Part shown: piece by piece, positions 1 to 8,779 of the stretch
How positions within the stretch are numbered: the first letter of the stretch is position 1
How the letters are laid out: every line of letters begins with the position of its first letter
NCBI RefSeq assembly: GCF_022750635.1
Contig: NZ_JAJKBG010000002.1
Location: forward strand, 62,001-126,000
DNA from: Brevundimonas pishanensis
GTDB lineage: Bacteria > Pseudomonadota > Alphaproteobacteria > Caulobacterales > Caulobacteraceae
DNA: 64,000 nt
Reading direction: 5' to 3'
The notes under the pieces: generated by a model
What the model saw: the letters and a program-made list of their open reading frames with translations, nothing else
Told to the model about the DNA's origin: nothing
The model's database searches: none
Program-made: the position numbers and the translations under genes

Positions 1-402
1 TTTGACCAGAAGCGACCAATAGTTCCAGTCCACGTGAACGTCACGGGCTTCCAGCCACACGCCATCCTTGTCCGTTACTGTGACGCGCTGGATCGTGAAG
101 TCGTCAAAGATATCGCCGCGAACGCCTTCGACATTGATCGCGCCATAGCGACCGATCTTCTTGCCGGCGACAAAGCTGGTGATCAGTTCGCGCCCCGCGT
201 CAGACACCAGATAATAGCGGCCGCCGACCAGGGCGATGACCCCGATGCCGACGAGGGCACCCATGCCAATGCCGGTGAACACGGCCACCGTGCGGATCAA
301 GGAACGCTTGCGCTTGGCCTTTTCGCGAGGCGAGGGTGTCGCCGCGTCGCTTGCGGAGTCAGGCGTTTCGGATTCGGGCGTGTCCGGCGGCAGATCGGTC
401 AA
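1..402 (-). CDS. tamB: TamB, translocation and assembly module inner-membrane protein (N-terminal part, runs off the window)
   Basis: This is the first 134 codons of a gene that continues past base 1. TamB is an inner-membrane-anchored, periplasm-spanning beta-helical protein that works with TamA in outer-membrane biogenesis. The visible part has a short acidic and basic cytoplasmic leader, one membrane segment at about residues 38-58 (rich in Gly, Ala, Ile and Val), then the start of the periplasmic domain containing GRYGAINVEGVRGDIFDDF. That text is typical of TamB N-termini (SGR/I-x-G-x-(F/I)-D). The start is a TTG at 402-400 that overlaps the tamA stop codon, so the two genes are translationally coupled. 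The TTG start is inferred from this overlap; the family call rests on the N-terminus and on the tamA neighbour. Confidence 0.85.
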   Translation of the reverse strand, partial: MTDLPPDTPESETPDSASDAATPSPREKAKRKRSLIRTVAVFTGIGMGALVGIGVIALVGGRYYLVSDAGRELITSFVAGKKIGRYGAINVEGVRGDIFDDFTIQRVTVTDKDGVWLEARDVHVDWNYWSLLVK

Positions 403-2528
403 AACGATTGGCCAATGCTGATGTAGAGTTGGAAGCTGGAGTCGCCCTCACGCTTGTTGAGCGGGAAGGCCACATCGGCCCGAACCGGACCGAACGGTAG
501 TTTGTAACGCACACCGACGCCTGCGCCATAGCGCATATTGCCGAGGTTGGGGGCTTCGTCCGGGCCTGTGGCACCGCCGTCGATAAATCCGACGGCTTGC
601 CAGCTTTCGCCGATGTTATGGCGCACTTCGAGAGAAGTTTCGAACAGGCTGACGCCCCCGCGGGGCGTGTTGTCCGGCAGGCGGGGGTTGATGCTCTGAT
701 AGGAGTAGCCGCGAACCGAGCCGCCACCACCCGAGTAGAACAGGCGGTCCGACGGCACATTCAGCTCGTTACCGCCGACAATGCTGCCAAGCTTGAGCCG
801 ACCGGCCAGAATGGTGCTACGGGCGCTGCCAATCGGGTAGTAGGCGGAGCCCTCGGCATGTCCGCGCAGGAAGTAGACGTTGTCCTCGCCCGCCACGATG
901 GTCGGTTGCAGCGAACCGGAAACACGCCAACCCTCTGTCGGGTCCAGCAGGTCATCGGACCGGTCCAGCAGCGCCGATGTGCGCAGGGTCAGAATTGCGA
1001 GATTGCGGTCCATAGCAATCGCGTGCTCATCAATGGGGTCGTATCGCAGTTCCTGATAGCGACCGGCATCAAGCCCGATCCCGTACGAGAACCACGAGTT
1101 CGGCCCCCAACGCTGGTTCAGGTCGGCCCCAAAGGTCACGGCCTGACGCTGATAGGCGTCGGTATCTTCATTTACCAGCCATCCGCTGAGGCGCAGGGTG
1201 CGGTTCACCCGGCGGAAGTGCGGCAGGCTGTATTCGGCACCCAGGCGGCTGTCGATCGAGCCCCAGTGTCCGCCATAGGTCAGGGTCTCTGCGCGTCCGC
1301 TGCGGTTCAGGCGATTACGATACACACCCGCGCTAAAGCCGTCGTCGGTGGCATAGGTAGCGCGAGCGTCGATCTGGTCACGGCTCTTGTCCACCAGACT
1401 GACCGAGATCGGGACTGTAACCTCGGTCGCGGTGCGGACTTCGGGAGAGTTACCGTTGGGCAGGCTGACATCGACCGAGGCGTAGACGCCTGTATCGACC
1501 AGACGGCGCTCCATCTCTGCGAGAGCCTCCGGCGAGTAGATGTCGCCGTCCTTCCACGGTATCAGGCGTTCGACGAATTCCTTGCGCGTGCGGGTAGGCA
1601 CGCGCGCGTTCTCGTTGGCGCGGTCGCCCGGGCGACGGCGACTGATGATGTCGCCGCGAATGTTGCGCTCCAGCCTGACCAGTGGGCCGGGGTCCAGATG
1701 GAACTCGGGACGCATCTGGTGATCGACAACGATATCGGCGTCGGGAGTATCCAGCGTCGCGCGTTCGCCCGTAGTGCGCGACAACGAAACATCTTCGATC
1801 TCCAGCAGACGAGGGTCGGCGGCGGCGTAGGCGAAGCCGTTGTTCTTGAGGACCACAACACCGCGCGCTTCGGCCGCCAGTACCGGCTCGAGGCGGGCAG
1901 GGGTGCCATCCTCTAGCTTTACGGCGTCGCGGGTTTTGGCGACGATATCGATCTCGGGGTGAACAGGGGCAGCGCCGAGGCGGACATAGGGAATGTCACC
2001 CGAAGCTTCGGCCATGCCCTCCGGAATGCGCACCTCGCCATCATCGTCGGTATCGAGAGAACTGTCTTCGGGCGCGACAGACTGACGACCGCCAGCGGCG
2101 TCGGGCGTGGCTTGAATGGCGGCTGTGGATGCCGAAGGCACGGTAGCCACGTCACGCGGCACACCGTCGGTCCACACCAGTTTTTGTTCGCGAATGACGA
2201 ACTGGGGGCCGGGGTCGACCAGAACAATGGCGCGATTTTCCTCCACCGCCGTGGTCACTACTGGGCGGTAGTAGCCTTCGGTATTCAGGATAGCGACGGC
2301 CAGTTCCTGCGCGGAGCGCGCGCGGCGGCGCGCTTCGAGTTCGGACTGGGGGGCGTTGTCAATTTCGCCCACGGCCCGCTCCAGCTTGGATTGCAGGCCG
2401 TCGGGGAAGGTCACGCCCTCGGCGGGACGGACGTCGGCTCGGGGAACATCGGCGTGGGCGAGGGATGTGAACCCCATGAGAGCGCTCACCGCGCCGCCAC
2501 AAAGAAGAAGCCCGATTTTCAAAGCCAA
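399..2528 (-). CDS. tamA: TamA, BamA/Omp85-family outer-membrane protein
   Basis: 709 residues. A signal peptide ends near residue 26 (AHA). POTRA-type domains follow in the N-terminal half, with GYYRP and VDPGPQF at about residues 85-110 matching POTRA1 of TamA. The C-terminal half (about 350-709) is an Omp85 beta-barrel ending in a phenylalanine, with the family motifs GVGVRYKLPFGPVRADVAFPL near the end (two motifs shortened to fit) and GYSYQSINPR. TamA forms the outer-membrane part of the translocation and assembly module with TamB, encoded directly downstream with overlapping codons. Unusual: residues about 122-200 form a low-complexity, acidic insertion (run DTDDDGE) between POTRA1 and POTRA2, which makes this protein longer than the usual ~580-620 residues. 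Confidence 0.88.
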   Translation of the reverse strand: MALKIGLLLCGGAVSALMGFTSLAHADVPRADVRPAEGVTFPDGLQSKLERAVGEIDNAPQSELEARRRARSAQELAVAILNTEGYYRPVVTTAVEENRAIVLVDPGPQFVIREQKLVWTDGVPRDVATVPSASTAAIQATPDAAGGRQSVAPEDSSLDTDDDGEVRIPEGMAEASGDIPYVRLGAAPVHPEIDIVAKTRDAVKLEDGTPARLEPVLAAEARGVVVLKNNGFAYAAADPRLLEIEDVSLSRTTGERATLDTPDADIVVDHQMRPEFHLDPGPLVRLERNIRGDIISRRRPGDRANENARVPTRTRKEFVERLIPWKDGDIYSPEALAEMERRLVDTGVYASVDVSLPNGNSPEVRTATEVTVPISVSLVDKSRDQIDARATYATDDGFSAGVYRNRLNRSGRAETLTYGGHWGSIDSRLGAEYSLPHFRRVNRTLRLSGWLVNEDTDAYQRQAVTFGADLNQRWGPNSWFSYGIGLDAGRYQELRYDPIDEHAIAMDRNLAILTLRTSALLDRSDDLLDPTEGWRVSGSLQPTIVAGEDNVYFLRGHAEGSAYYPIGSARSTILAGRLKLGSIVGGNELNVPSDRLFYSGGGGSVRGYSYQSINPRLPDNTPRGGVSLFETSLEVRHNIGESWQAVGFIDGGATGPDEAPNLGNMRYGAGVGVRYKLPFGPVRADVAFPLNKREGDSSFQLYISIGQSF

Positions 2529-2617
2529 ACCCCGTTTCTTAAGCCGAAAAGCCGCGAGGGGATCGCGGCGTCAGATCGTCAAAGTATGACGGGGGCGCAT
2601 AGCACCCCCGACTGTCA

Positions 2618-2899
2618 TCAATAGAAGAGGGTTTCGCTTTCCGGCTGAACCGACTCTTCGGAGGACTTCGGCTCGACCGGTACCGATTCAACCGGAGCAG
2701 CGTCGGTGGCCGGAGCCGGAACTTCGGCCGCTGCAGGCGCAGCCTGTTCGGCAGCTGCCGGAGTAGCCTCTTCGATTTCCTCGACTTCCGTCACGACCGG
2801 CTCGGAAGGCTGCTGCGGGTTATCGCACGCGGCCAGAGACAGGCTTGCCACAACGGCGAGGGCAGCGGGGATCGAAAGGAGTTTCATGCGCATGTTCAT
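2618..2899 (-). CDS. Small Pro/Glu/Ala-rich lipoprotein
   Basis: 93 residues. An N-terminal basic stretch (MNMRMK), a hydrophobic core and the lipobox LAAC at about residues 21-24 predict a lipoprotein. The mature part is almost entirely Pro, Ala, Glu, Val and Ser and is probably disordered. An AAGAG six bases before the ATG supports this start. It has no recognisable domain. It lies upstream of tamA on the same strand with an 89-base gap that contains a GC-rich hairpin (about 2589-2611), so it may be transcribed separately. Function unknown; such proteins are common small envelope lipoproteins in Caulobacterales. Confidence 0.7.
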   Translation of the reverse strand: MNMRMKLLSIPAALAVVASLSLAACDNPQQPSEPVVTEVEEIEEATPAAAEQAAPAAAEVPAPATDAAPVESVPVEPKSSEESVQPESETLFY

Positions 2900-3327
2900 T
2901 TTTGACTCTTGAAGAACCGAAACGCGGGCTGAGGGGAGGCGGTTCCAGACTTAACCCACGCGGTTTGTGCAGACTTTGCCATGAATGGATTATGAAGTGA
3001 TGACAGCCAACGGCACAACTTGCGGTGTGCCTGTTGATGAGGTGCGTTTGCTAGCGTCCACGATGGTGAGTCGAGAATCACGGCCCGCCGGTTCGATTCT
3101 AATGCGCCTTAAAACAAAGACTTCTGTTATCTGTTGTCCGCAACAGCTGAAAATCGGGTCTGATTTCTGCTCGAGCGCTAAAAAACGCATGGAAAACACG
3201 TTTTTTGTCGACGGCGGGCATAGAGGCCCTTGACCAACGAGGCGGAATCCAACAGAAAGCCGCCTCACACGGAGCGGTCGCCGCGGTTCTCCACGGATCG
3301 GCAGCTAAGTGGTTGTTTTTACAGTGT
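2900..3327. other. Gene-free region upstream of tRNA-Lys with two small inverted repeats
   Basis: No open frame here looks coding in composition or carries a convincing ribosome site. Two inverted repeats can be seen. One is CTGTTG-TCCG-CAACAG at 3131-3146, a tight six-pair stem with a four-base loop. The other is AAAAAACG...CGTTTTTT at 3180-3206 with an 11-base loop. These could be part of a small RNA, or promoter and terminator structure near the tRNA gene. I cannot decide from sequence alone. Confidence 0.35.
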
Positions 3328-3404
3328 GCGCCCCTAGCTCAGTTGGTTAGAGCATCTGACTTTTAATCAGAGGGTCCTCGGTTCGAGCCCGAGGGGGCGT
3401 ACCA
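3328..3404 (+). tRNA. tRNA-Lys (anticodon TTT)
   Basis: The cloverleaf can be folded by eye. The acceptor stem GCGCCCC pairs with GGGGCGT (first pair G-U). The D-arm is GCTC/GAGC, the anticodon stem TCTGA/TCAGA has loop CTTTTAA (anticodon TTT), and the T-arm carries the GTTCGAGCC signature. The discriminator base is A and the CCA end is encoded. It reads lysine AAA/AAG codons. The class I lysyl-tRNA synthetase that would charge it is encoded at 9.3-11.0 kb. Confidence 0.97.
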
Positions 3405-3532
3405 CTGTAAACAGCCTGTTCTGTTTCCAGACAATCTGATCTTCCTTCGCGCTGTTATCATTTTACGACAACGGTTTGAGCATTGTCGACGCACGCTGGA
3501 ACGAACCCTGGCGAGGCGGGGTTATCCTCGCC

Positions 3533-4087
3533 ATGACATCTTCAAAAATCGCTATTCTCGTGGTCGCAGGCCTGTCGCTATCTGCATGCGCGACGACCGG
3601 CGCGACCTCGTCTGCCGTGCGGGGCGTGGATCAGGTCAATGCCGGACTAGGCAGCGCCCTGCAGGCACCGCTAGAAGACCTTAATCTGGTCCGCCAAGAG
3701 ATTCCCGCTGTTCTGAATGAGGCGGTTGCCGCACCTTACAGTGTATCAGGCATGGGGCGGTGCGCCGCTATCGGTGCCGAGATCGCCCGTCTCGACGAGG
3801 CGCTGGGTCCGGACCTTGATGTCACCAATGCTGCCGAAGATGTTGCTGTAGGCGATCAGGCAGCGGATGCCGCCGCCGATGCGACACTGGATGCTGTGCG
3901 CGACACTGTCACCGACTTCATTCCGGCCCGTTCGTGGGTGCGTCGTCTGACGGGGGCTCATCGTCATAGCGAACAGGTGAAGGCAGCGGTCCGCGCGGGT
4001 CTGCAACGACGCGCCTTCCTCAAGGGGATCGGCCAGCAAAAGAACTGTGCACCCCCTGCGGCACCCGCAGGATTCAACCGCCGCTAA
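3533..4087 (+). CDS. Hypothetical lipoprotein
   Basis: 184 residues from the ATG at 3533. A longer reading begins at 3476, but its first 19 residues are charged and not signal-like, whereas this ATG places a proper hydrophobic leader and the lipobox LSAC at about residues 15-18. The body is Ala/Asp-rich with a helical DAAADATLDAVRDTV stretch and a basic segment RLTGAHRHSEQVKAAVRAG. I recognise no family. It is followed at once by a strong terminator, so it is a single-gene unit between tRNA-Lys and tgt. Confidence 0.7.
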   Translation: MTSSKIAILVVAGLSLSACATTGATSSAVRGVDQVNAGLGSALQAPLEDLNLVRQEIPAVLNEAVAAPYSVSGMGRCAAIGAEIARLDEALGPDLDVTNAAEDVAVGDQAADAAADATLDAVRDTVTDFIPARSWVRRLTGAHRHSEQVKAAVRAGLQRRAFLKGIGQQKNCAPPAAPAGFNRR

Positions 4088-4093
4088 TAAAAG

Positions 4094-4118
4094 AAGGGAG
4101 CCGGTTGGCTCCCTTTTT
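4094..4118 (+). terminator. Rho-independent terminator
   Basis: A nine-pair stem AAGGGAGCC / GGCTCCCTT with loop GGTT is followed by a T run. It sits 7 bases after the stop of the lipoprotein gene. It also lies just downstream of the convergent tgt gene (A run on the other side) and may work in both directions. Confidence 0.9.
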
Positions 4119-4126
4119 CAATTCGA

Positions 4127-5239
4127 TCAGGCCTTGAGGTGGCGGGCGCGGAAGTCCTTGCGGAACTGCTCGAACTCGCCCTTTTCGATGGCCTCGCGCA
4201 TGGCGGCGGTCAGGGCTTGGAAGAAGGCGATGTTGTGCCAGCTCAGCAGGATCTTGCCGAGGATTTCGTCGGCACGGATCAGGTGGTGCAGATAGGCGCG
4301 GCTATAGTCCTGCGAGGCAGAGCAGGGGACCATCGGGTCCAGCGGGCTCTCGTCTTCGGCAAACTTGGCGTTCTTGATGTTGATCGGGCCATCCCACGTC
4401 CACGCCTGACCGTGACGGCCAGCGCGTGTCGGCAGAACGCAGTCGAACATGTCGACGCCGCGATAGACGGCTTCGACCAGATCGATCGGCTTGCCCACGC
4501 CCATCAGGTAACGCGGACGGTCCTTTGGCAGGAACTCCGGTGCATAGTCGAGGACTTCGCACATGGCCTCGTGGCCTTCACCGACGGCGAGGCCGCCGAT
4601 AGCATAGCCGTCAAAGCCGATCTCCTGCAGGCGCTCGGAGGACTCGCGGCGCAGGTTCTCATAGGTCGAGCCCTGCTGGATGCCGAACAGGGCCTGCGTG
4701 TCGCGGGTGCCGAAAGCGTTCTTCGAACGCACAGCCCAGCGGGCCGATAGTTCCATACCCTGACGGGCGCGCTTTTCTTCGGCCGGATAGGCCACGCACT
4801 CATCCAGTTGCATCACGATGTCCGAGCCCAGACGGTCGGCCTGAATCTGGATCGAGCGTTCCGGCGTCAGAACGTGTTTGGAGCCGTCGATGTGGCTGGA
4901 GAAGGTCACAGCCTCTTCGGTCAGCTTGGAGATGCCCGACAGGGACATGACCTGAAAGCCGCCGGAGTCCGTCAGGATCGGCTTGTCCCAGCGCATAAAC
5001 TTATGCAAGCCACCCAGTCGCTCCATGCGCTCCGGCCCCGGGCGCAGCATCAGGTGGTAGGTGTTGCCGAGGATGATGTCGGCACCCGTTTGCTTCACCT
5101 GATCGACCGTCATGGCCTTGACCGTCGCGGCAGTGCCAACCGGCATGAAGGCAGGCGTGCGGATGTCACCGCGTGCGGTTTTCAGGACGCCGGTACGGGC
5201 GCGGCCATCGGTGGCCTTGATATCAAACGGGAAGGTCAA
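4127..5239 (-). CDS. tgt: Queuine/preQ1 tRNA-guanine transglycosylase
   Basis: 370 residues, normal family length. It exchanges guanine 34 of tRNAs with GUN anticodons for preQ1. The TIM-barrel motifs are present: catalytic TDSGGFQ with D91, [16 protein letters not shown] and FDCVLPTR with the nucleophile D266. Odd: the zinc loop that reads C-x-C-x2-C before SRAYLHHL in E. coli Tgt is here [20 protein letters not shown], so only the middle cysteine (C306) remains and the flanking positions are V304 and S309; the histidine ligand (H335) is kept. The gene follows a nucleotidyltransferase-like gene by 15 bases and is probably cotranscribed with it. queA, queC and queE lie elsewhere in this window. 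Confidence 0.95.
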   Translation of the reverse strand: MTFPFDIKATDGRARTGVLKTARGDIRTPAFMPVGTAATVKAMTVDQVKQTGADIILGNTYHLMLRPGPERMERLGGLHKFMRWDKPILTDSGGFQVMSLSGISKLTEEAVTFSSHIDGSKHVLTPERSIQIQADRLGSDIVMQLDECVAYPAEEKRARQGMELSARWAVRSKNAFGTRDTQALFGIQQGSTYENLRRESSERLQEIGFDGYAIGGLAVGEGHEAMCEVLDYAPEFLPKDRPRYLMGVGKPIDLVEAVYRGVDMFDCVLPTRAGRHGQAWTWDGPINIKNAKFAEDESPLDPMVPCSASQDYSRAYLHHLIRADEILGKILLSWHNIAFFQALTAAMREAIEKGEFEQFRKDFRARHLKA

Positions 5240-5254
5240 AGTGTTCTTACGCGG

Positions 5255-5731
5255 TTAGAGCAGGCGCTGAAGCTGTTCGGCGCGTTGCAGGTCCTTGGGG
5301 CGGCCAAACAGTTTGCAGGTTTCGATCTGCTCGGCGACGGAGGGGATATAGATGCGTCCGCCGTCGACCGCCACAGGGATACGACTATTGAAGGTCATCA
5401 TGGTCCATTCGCCGCCGTTGCGGACTTCCATCTCGGCCATGACCTCGACGGGAACGGGCGTGGTCAGAATTTGGCCGAACACGCGCGAACGGAACATGCC
5501 TTCACCCGGATCGGGTGACACTTCGCCATACAGGCCCTCAATCAGTGTCTTGGCGTCCCGCGGGCTGCACAACACATCGACGTCCGGCACATGCCATTCC
5601 GTCAGCCCGCTGAGCGCCATCGCCGCCCCGCCAAACACCCACCAAGGATCGCGCAGCTCCGTGGCCGCCGAGGCCAGAATATCGAGAGCGGCAGAGAGAT
5701 CTTCGGGCAGGGTGTCGTAGTACGTAGGCAT
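5255..5731 (-). CDS. Nucleotidyltransferase-like protein
   Basis: 158 residues from the ATG at 5731 (AGAAG seven bases upstream); a longer reading to 5791 would run into the terminator hairpin at 5790. The core WVFGGAAMALSG followed about 12 residues later by VPDVDVLCS matches the G-G...D-x-D signature of the polymerase-beta nucleotidyltransferase fold, as in MNT/AbiEii-type and kanamycin-type enzymes. The rest reads as a small alpha/beta domain ending in a leucine-rich helix (DLQRAEQLQRLL). There is no adjacent antitoxin gene, so a toxin role is not supported. It is upstream of and close to tgt. Function unknown; a nucleotidyl transfer or nucleotide-binding role is inferred from the motif only. 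Confidence 0.72.
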   Translation of the reverse strand: MPTYYDTLPEDLSAALDILASAATELRDPWWVFGGAAMALSGLTEWHVPDVDVLCSPRDAKTLIEGLYGEVSPDPGEGMFRSRVFGQILTTPVPVEVMAEMEVRNGGEWTMMTFNSRIPVAVDGGRIYIPSVAEQIETCKLFGRPKDLQRAEQLQRLL

Positions 5732-5789
5732 AAGACTTCTATAGTCCGCGAAGGTCAGCGAACGAAAGATCGCTGCTACCCGCAGACAC

Positions 5790-5815
5790 AAAAAAGCGAC
5801 GGCCGTGGCCGCCGC
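5790..5815 (-). terminator. Rho-independent terminator downstream of the TM2 gene
   Basis: On the minus strand GCGGCGGCC-ACG-GCCGTCGC is followed by a run of six T. It ends transcription from the TM2-domain gene and separates it from the nucleotidyltransferase-tgt unit. Confidence 0.85.
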
Positions 5816-5836
5816 TCAATGTGATTGACCTTGGTA

Positions 5837-6157
5837 TCAGCCGTATTTCTGCGCAAACGCCTGATCACTCATCGTGACGTAGATAATGGCTTCGATGAAG
5901 GCGATTAACGACGGGATGAAGGTCCAGCAGAAGAGCAGATAGATAATTCCCCAGCCGACGCGACCGAGATAGAATTTGTGAGCTCCAATACCGCCAAGAA
6001 GCAAAGCGAGCACTACGGCCATAACTTTGCTCTTTTGACCGGTCGCCCCGGCGACAATCTGCGGAGCGCCGCACTTAGGGCACTGGAAGGCGTCCTTGTG
6101 AAGAACAGTAGCGCAGCCACTGCAGTATTTTTGGCCGCCCATAATGGCATCAGTCAT
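5837..6157 (-). CDS. Zinc-ribbon and TM2-domain membrane protein
   Basis: 106 residues. An N-terminal zinc ribbon is formed by CSGC and CPKC (about residues 12-32). A TM2 domain follows: a first membrane helix MAVVLALLLGGIGAHKFYLG with the family signature G-x-x-G-x-H-x-F-Y-L-G, then a second helix (IIYLLFCWTFIPSLIAFIEAI). TM2 proteins are small two-helix membrane proteins of unknown function. It is a single-gene unit ended by a strong terminator. The domain call is firm; the role is unknown. Confidence 0.88.
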   Translation of the reverse strand: MTDAIMGGQKYCSGCATVLHKDAFQCPKCGAPQIVAGATGQKSKVMAVVLALLLGGIGAHKFYLGRVGWGIIYLLFCWTFIPSLIAFIEAIIYVTMSDQAFAQKYG

Positions 6158-6243
6158 TTGATTTTCCCCGACTCATATTGTCTGGAGAGAAGTGTAACGC
6201 TGATATTCTTAACTGCGACCAAATACCGCAAAGCTTCCTTCAA

Positions 6244-7332
6244 TTAGTGGGCTTTGAACAACAGGCTCCCGTCGCCATACGAATAGAAGCGGTACTCGTT
6301 TTCAATGGCGTGCTTATAGGCCGCGTGCATGGTCTCGAACCCTGCAAAGGCGCTGACCAGCATGAACAGGGTCGACTTCGGCAGGTGGAAGTTGGTCATC
6401 AGCACGTCGACCGCGCGGAACTTATAGCCCGGCGTGATGAAGATGGCGGTATCGTCGTGGAACGGACGGATGATGCCGTCCTCGCCGGTCGCGCTTTCCA
6501 GCAGACGCAGCGAAGTGGTGCCGACGCAGACGATGCGGCCTCCCTTGGCGTGCACTTCGTTCAGGGCATCGGCGGTTTCTTGCGAAACCGTGCCCCATTC
6601 GGAGTGCATCTTGTGATCCTTGGTGTCGTCAGCCTTCACCGGCAGGAATGTACCGGCACCAACGTGCAGGGTCACGGCATGGGTAGAGACACCGCGCTCC
6701 TTCAAAGCCGCGAGCAGTTCAGGCGTGAAATGCAGGCCCGCCGTCGGTGCGGCGACAGAACCGTCATGCTCGGCATAGACGGTCTGATAGTCCTTCTGGT
6801 CCTGATCGTCCTCGGGGCGCTTGGCCGCGATATAGGGCGGCAGGGGCATGACACCGACGTTGCGGATGGCATCGTCCAGCGCAGGGCCAGCCAGATCGAA
6901 CTTCAGCGTGACAAGGCCGTCGTCGCCCTTGGCCTCGATGGTGGCGTCAACGCTGCCCATCTCGCAGGCGCGGTCGGTATCGGTGCCGAAACGCACGCGG
7001 TCACCGACTTTCAGCCGCTTGCCCGGTTTCATGAAGGCCGACCAGACATCCGGCGCATCGCGGTGGTGCAGGGTGGCCTCGACCTCGACCGTCAGCGTCT
7101 CGCCTTCGGGACCGACACGCTCGCGGATGCCGCTCATGCGGGCAGGGATGACGCGGGTGTCGTTGAACACCAGCGCATCGCCAGGCTGAAGCAAGTCCGG
7201 AAGATCGCGGACGATGCGATCCTCTAGCTGGCCATCCTTGACCACCAGAAAACGGGCGCTGTCACGCGGGGAGACGGGCCGCAGGGCAATGCGGTCCTCG
7301 GGCAGGTCGAAATCGAAGTCGGAAGTTTTCAC
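6244..7332 (-). CDS. queA: S-adenosylmethionine:tRNA ribosyltransferase-isomerase
   Basis: 362 residues from the GTG at 7332, which begins [18 protein letters not shown], the typical QueA N-terminus. An ATG at 7368 in the same frame would add 12 basic residues and lies inside a stable hairpin, so I prefer the GTG. QueA transfers and isomerises the ribosyl group of SAM onto preQ1-modified tRNA, giving epoxyqueuosine. Motifs include [30 protein letters not shown] and [17 protein letters not shown], all canonical. It lies 46 bases downstream of dadA on the same strand. With tgt it supplies the two tRNA-level steps before epoxyqueuosine reduction. Confidence 0.95.
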   Translation of the reverse strand: MKTSDFDFDLPEDRIALRPVSPRDSARFLVVKDGQLEDRIVRDLPDLLQPGDALVFNDTRVIPARMSGIRERVGPEGETLTVEVEATLHHRDAPDVWSAFMKPGKRLKVGDRVRFGTDTDRACEMGSVDATIEAKGDDGLVTLKFDLAGPALDDAIRNVGVMPLPPYIAAKRPEDDQDQKDYQTVYAEHDGSVAAPTAGLHFTPELLAALKERGVSTHAVTLHVGAGTFLPVKADDTKDHKMHSEWGTVSQETADALNEVHAKGGRIVCVGTTSLRLLESATGEDGIIRPFHDDTAIFITPGYKFRAVDVLMTNFHLPKSTLFMLVSAFAGFETMHAAYKHAIENEYRFYSYGDGSLLFKAH

Positions 7333-7345
7333 AGGGCGGGGTGAA

Positions 7346-7371
7346 CACCTGACCGCGCGGGCGGTCAAGTG
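7346..7371 (-). promoter_or_regulatory. Stable hairpin between dadA and queA
   Basis: An 11-pair inverted repeat (CACYTGACCGC / GCGGTCAAGTG with one wobble pair) with loop GCGG lies between the dadA stop and the queA GTG start. It has no T run, so it may be a weak terminator, an RNA stabiliser or a translational control element in the queA leader. It does not match the preQ1 riboswitch consensus that I know. Confidence 0.45.
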
Positions 7372-7377
7372 CTGCCT

Positions 7378-8634
7378 TTATCGACCGTAGCGCGAAAGGT
7401 TCAGATCGCCCGTCTCGATGGCCGGTGTCTTGCCTGAAATCAGGTCGGTGACGACGGCCGCCGAGCCGCACGACATGGTCCAGCCCAGCGTGCCGTGTCC
7501 GGTGTTCAGCCACAGGTTGGAATAACGGCTGGCCCCGACGATTGGCGTACCGTCGGGCGTGTTGGGGCGAAGGCCACACCAGAACTCTGCATTCTCCAGA
7601 TCACCGGCACCGGGGAAGAGACTCCCAACCGAATAGTTCAGCGTCGCACGGCGTCGCGCGACCAATTCCTTGTTGAAGCCGTTCAGTTCAGCCATGCCAC
7701 CGGCGCGGATGCGGGTACCCAGCCGCGTGATGGCTATCTTGTAGCTCTCGTCCATCACGGTCGAAACGGGCGCGCGCGCATCGTCAACGATGTTGGCGGT
7801 GATCGAGTAGCCCTTCACCGGATACACCGGCAGTTTCAGATCGAGGTCCTTGACCATCTGCGGCGACCAGGAGCCCAACGCCAGCACATAGGCATCGGCT
7901 TTCAGGGCCTCCTTGTCGGTCACCACGCTGTCGATCTTGTCGCCTTCGCGGTTGATCGACTTGACCGTCTCGTTCCAGCGGAACTTTACGCCAGCAGCTT
8001 CGGCCATCTTGGCAAGGGTTTGGGTGAAGATACGGCAGTCGCCCGTCTCGTCACCCGGAAGGCGCAGAGCGCCTACATACGGCACATCCGAGAAAGCCAA
8101 TCCAGGCTCCGCACGTCGGCAACCATCGGCGTCCAACAGCTCATACGGGACACCCTCGGACTGAAGCACCGAGACGTCCTTGTGCGCGTCCTTAAGCTGC
8201 TTCTCGGTACGAAACAGTTGCAGCGTGCCTTGCTGGCGACCGTCGTACTGTATGCCGGTCTGTTTGCGCAGCAGGTCCAGTTCATCGCGGGCGTACTCGG
8301 CGAGGCGGACCATGCGGCCCTTGTTCACCGCATAGCGGGCAGGGGTGCAGTTACGCAGCATCTGTAGCGTCCAGCGGATCATCGCCGGATCAAAACGGGT
8401 ATGCAGGATAAGCGGCGCGTGGCGCATCATCAGCCACTTCACTGCCTTGGTCGGAATGTTGGGAGCCGCCCACGGTGCCGAATAGCCTGGGGAAATCTGG
8501 CCAGCGTTGGCGTAGCTGGTTTCCAGCGCCGCGCCGGACAAGCGGTCGACAACGGTCACCTCGTGACCGGCCTGGTTCAAGTACCACGCTGTCGTGGTGC
8601 CGATAACGCCTGCCCCTAGAACCAGAACACGCAT
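7378..8634 (-). CDS. dadA: D-amino acid dehydrogenase, FAD-dependent
   Basis: 418 residues, normal length. The N-terminal dinucleotide-binding motif [15 protein letters not shown] binds FAD, followed by the acidic strand end VTVVDR. The family signature [17 protein letters not shown] and the C-terminal [16 protein letters not shown] and [15 protein letters not shown] segments mark DadA. It oxidises D-amino acids, classically D-alanine, to the 2-oxo acid at the membrane. It is divergent from an Lrp/AsnC regulator 145 bases away, the common arrangement for control by amino acids. No alanine racemase gene (dadX) follows; queA does. Confidence 0.93.
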   Translation of the reverse strand: MRVLVLGAGVIGTTTAWYLNQAGHEVTVVDRLSGAALETSYANAGQISPGYSAPWAAPNIPTKAVKWLMMRHAPLILHTRFDPAMIRWTLQMLRNCTPARYAVNKGRMVRLAEYARDELDLLRKQTGIQYDGRQQGTLQLFRTEKQLKDAHKDVSVLQSEGVPYELLDADGCRRAEPGLAFSDVPYVGALRLPGDETGDCRIFTQTLAKMAEAAGVKFRWNETVKSINREGDKIDSVVTDKEALKADAYVLALGSWSPQMVKDLDLKLPVYPVKGYSITANIVDDARAPVSTVMDESYKIAITRLGTRIRAGGMAELNGFNKELVARRRATLNYSVGSLFPGAGDLENAEFWCGLRPNTPDGTPIVGASRYSNLWLNTGHGTLGWTMSCGSAAVVTDLISGKTPAIETGDLNLSRYGR

Positions 8635-8779
8635 GTTTCACGCTCGCCTTGTGCGGCCCTATCGGCCTGACGTTGCGAAAGCTACGCGCAGATATCAGGA
8701 TTTTCCTGTCTTATTGCGCAATGTTCTGTGAATATGCGAAGCCAAACGCAACATTATTCAAGCTACACGGTGGTAAATT

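Noticed and set aside
5255-5791. The nucleotidyltransferase-like gene as a toxin of an AbiEii- or MNT-type system.
   Set aside because: No antitoxin-like or HEPN gene lies beside it; it sits within the tgt unit.
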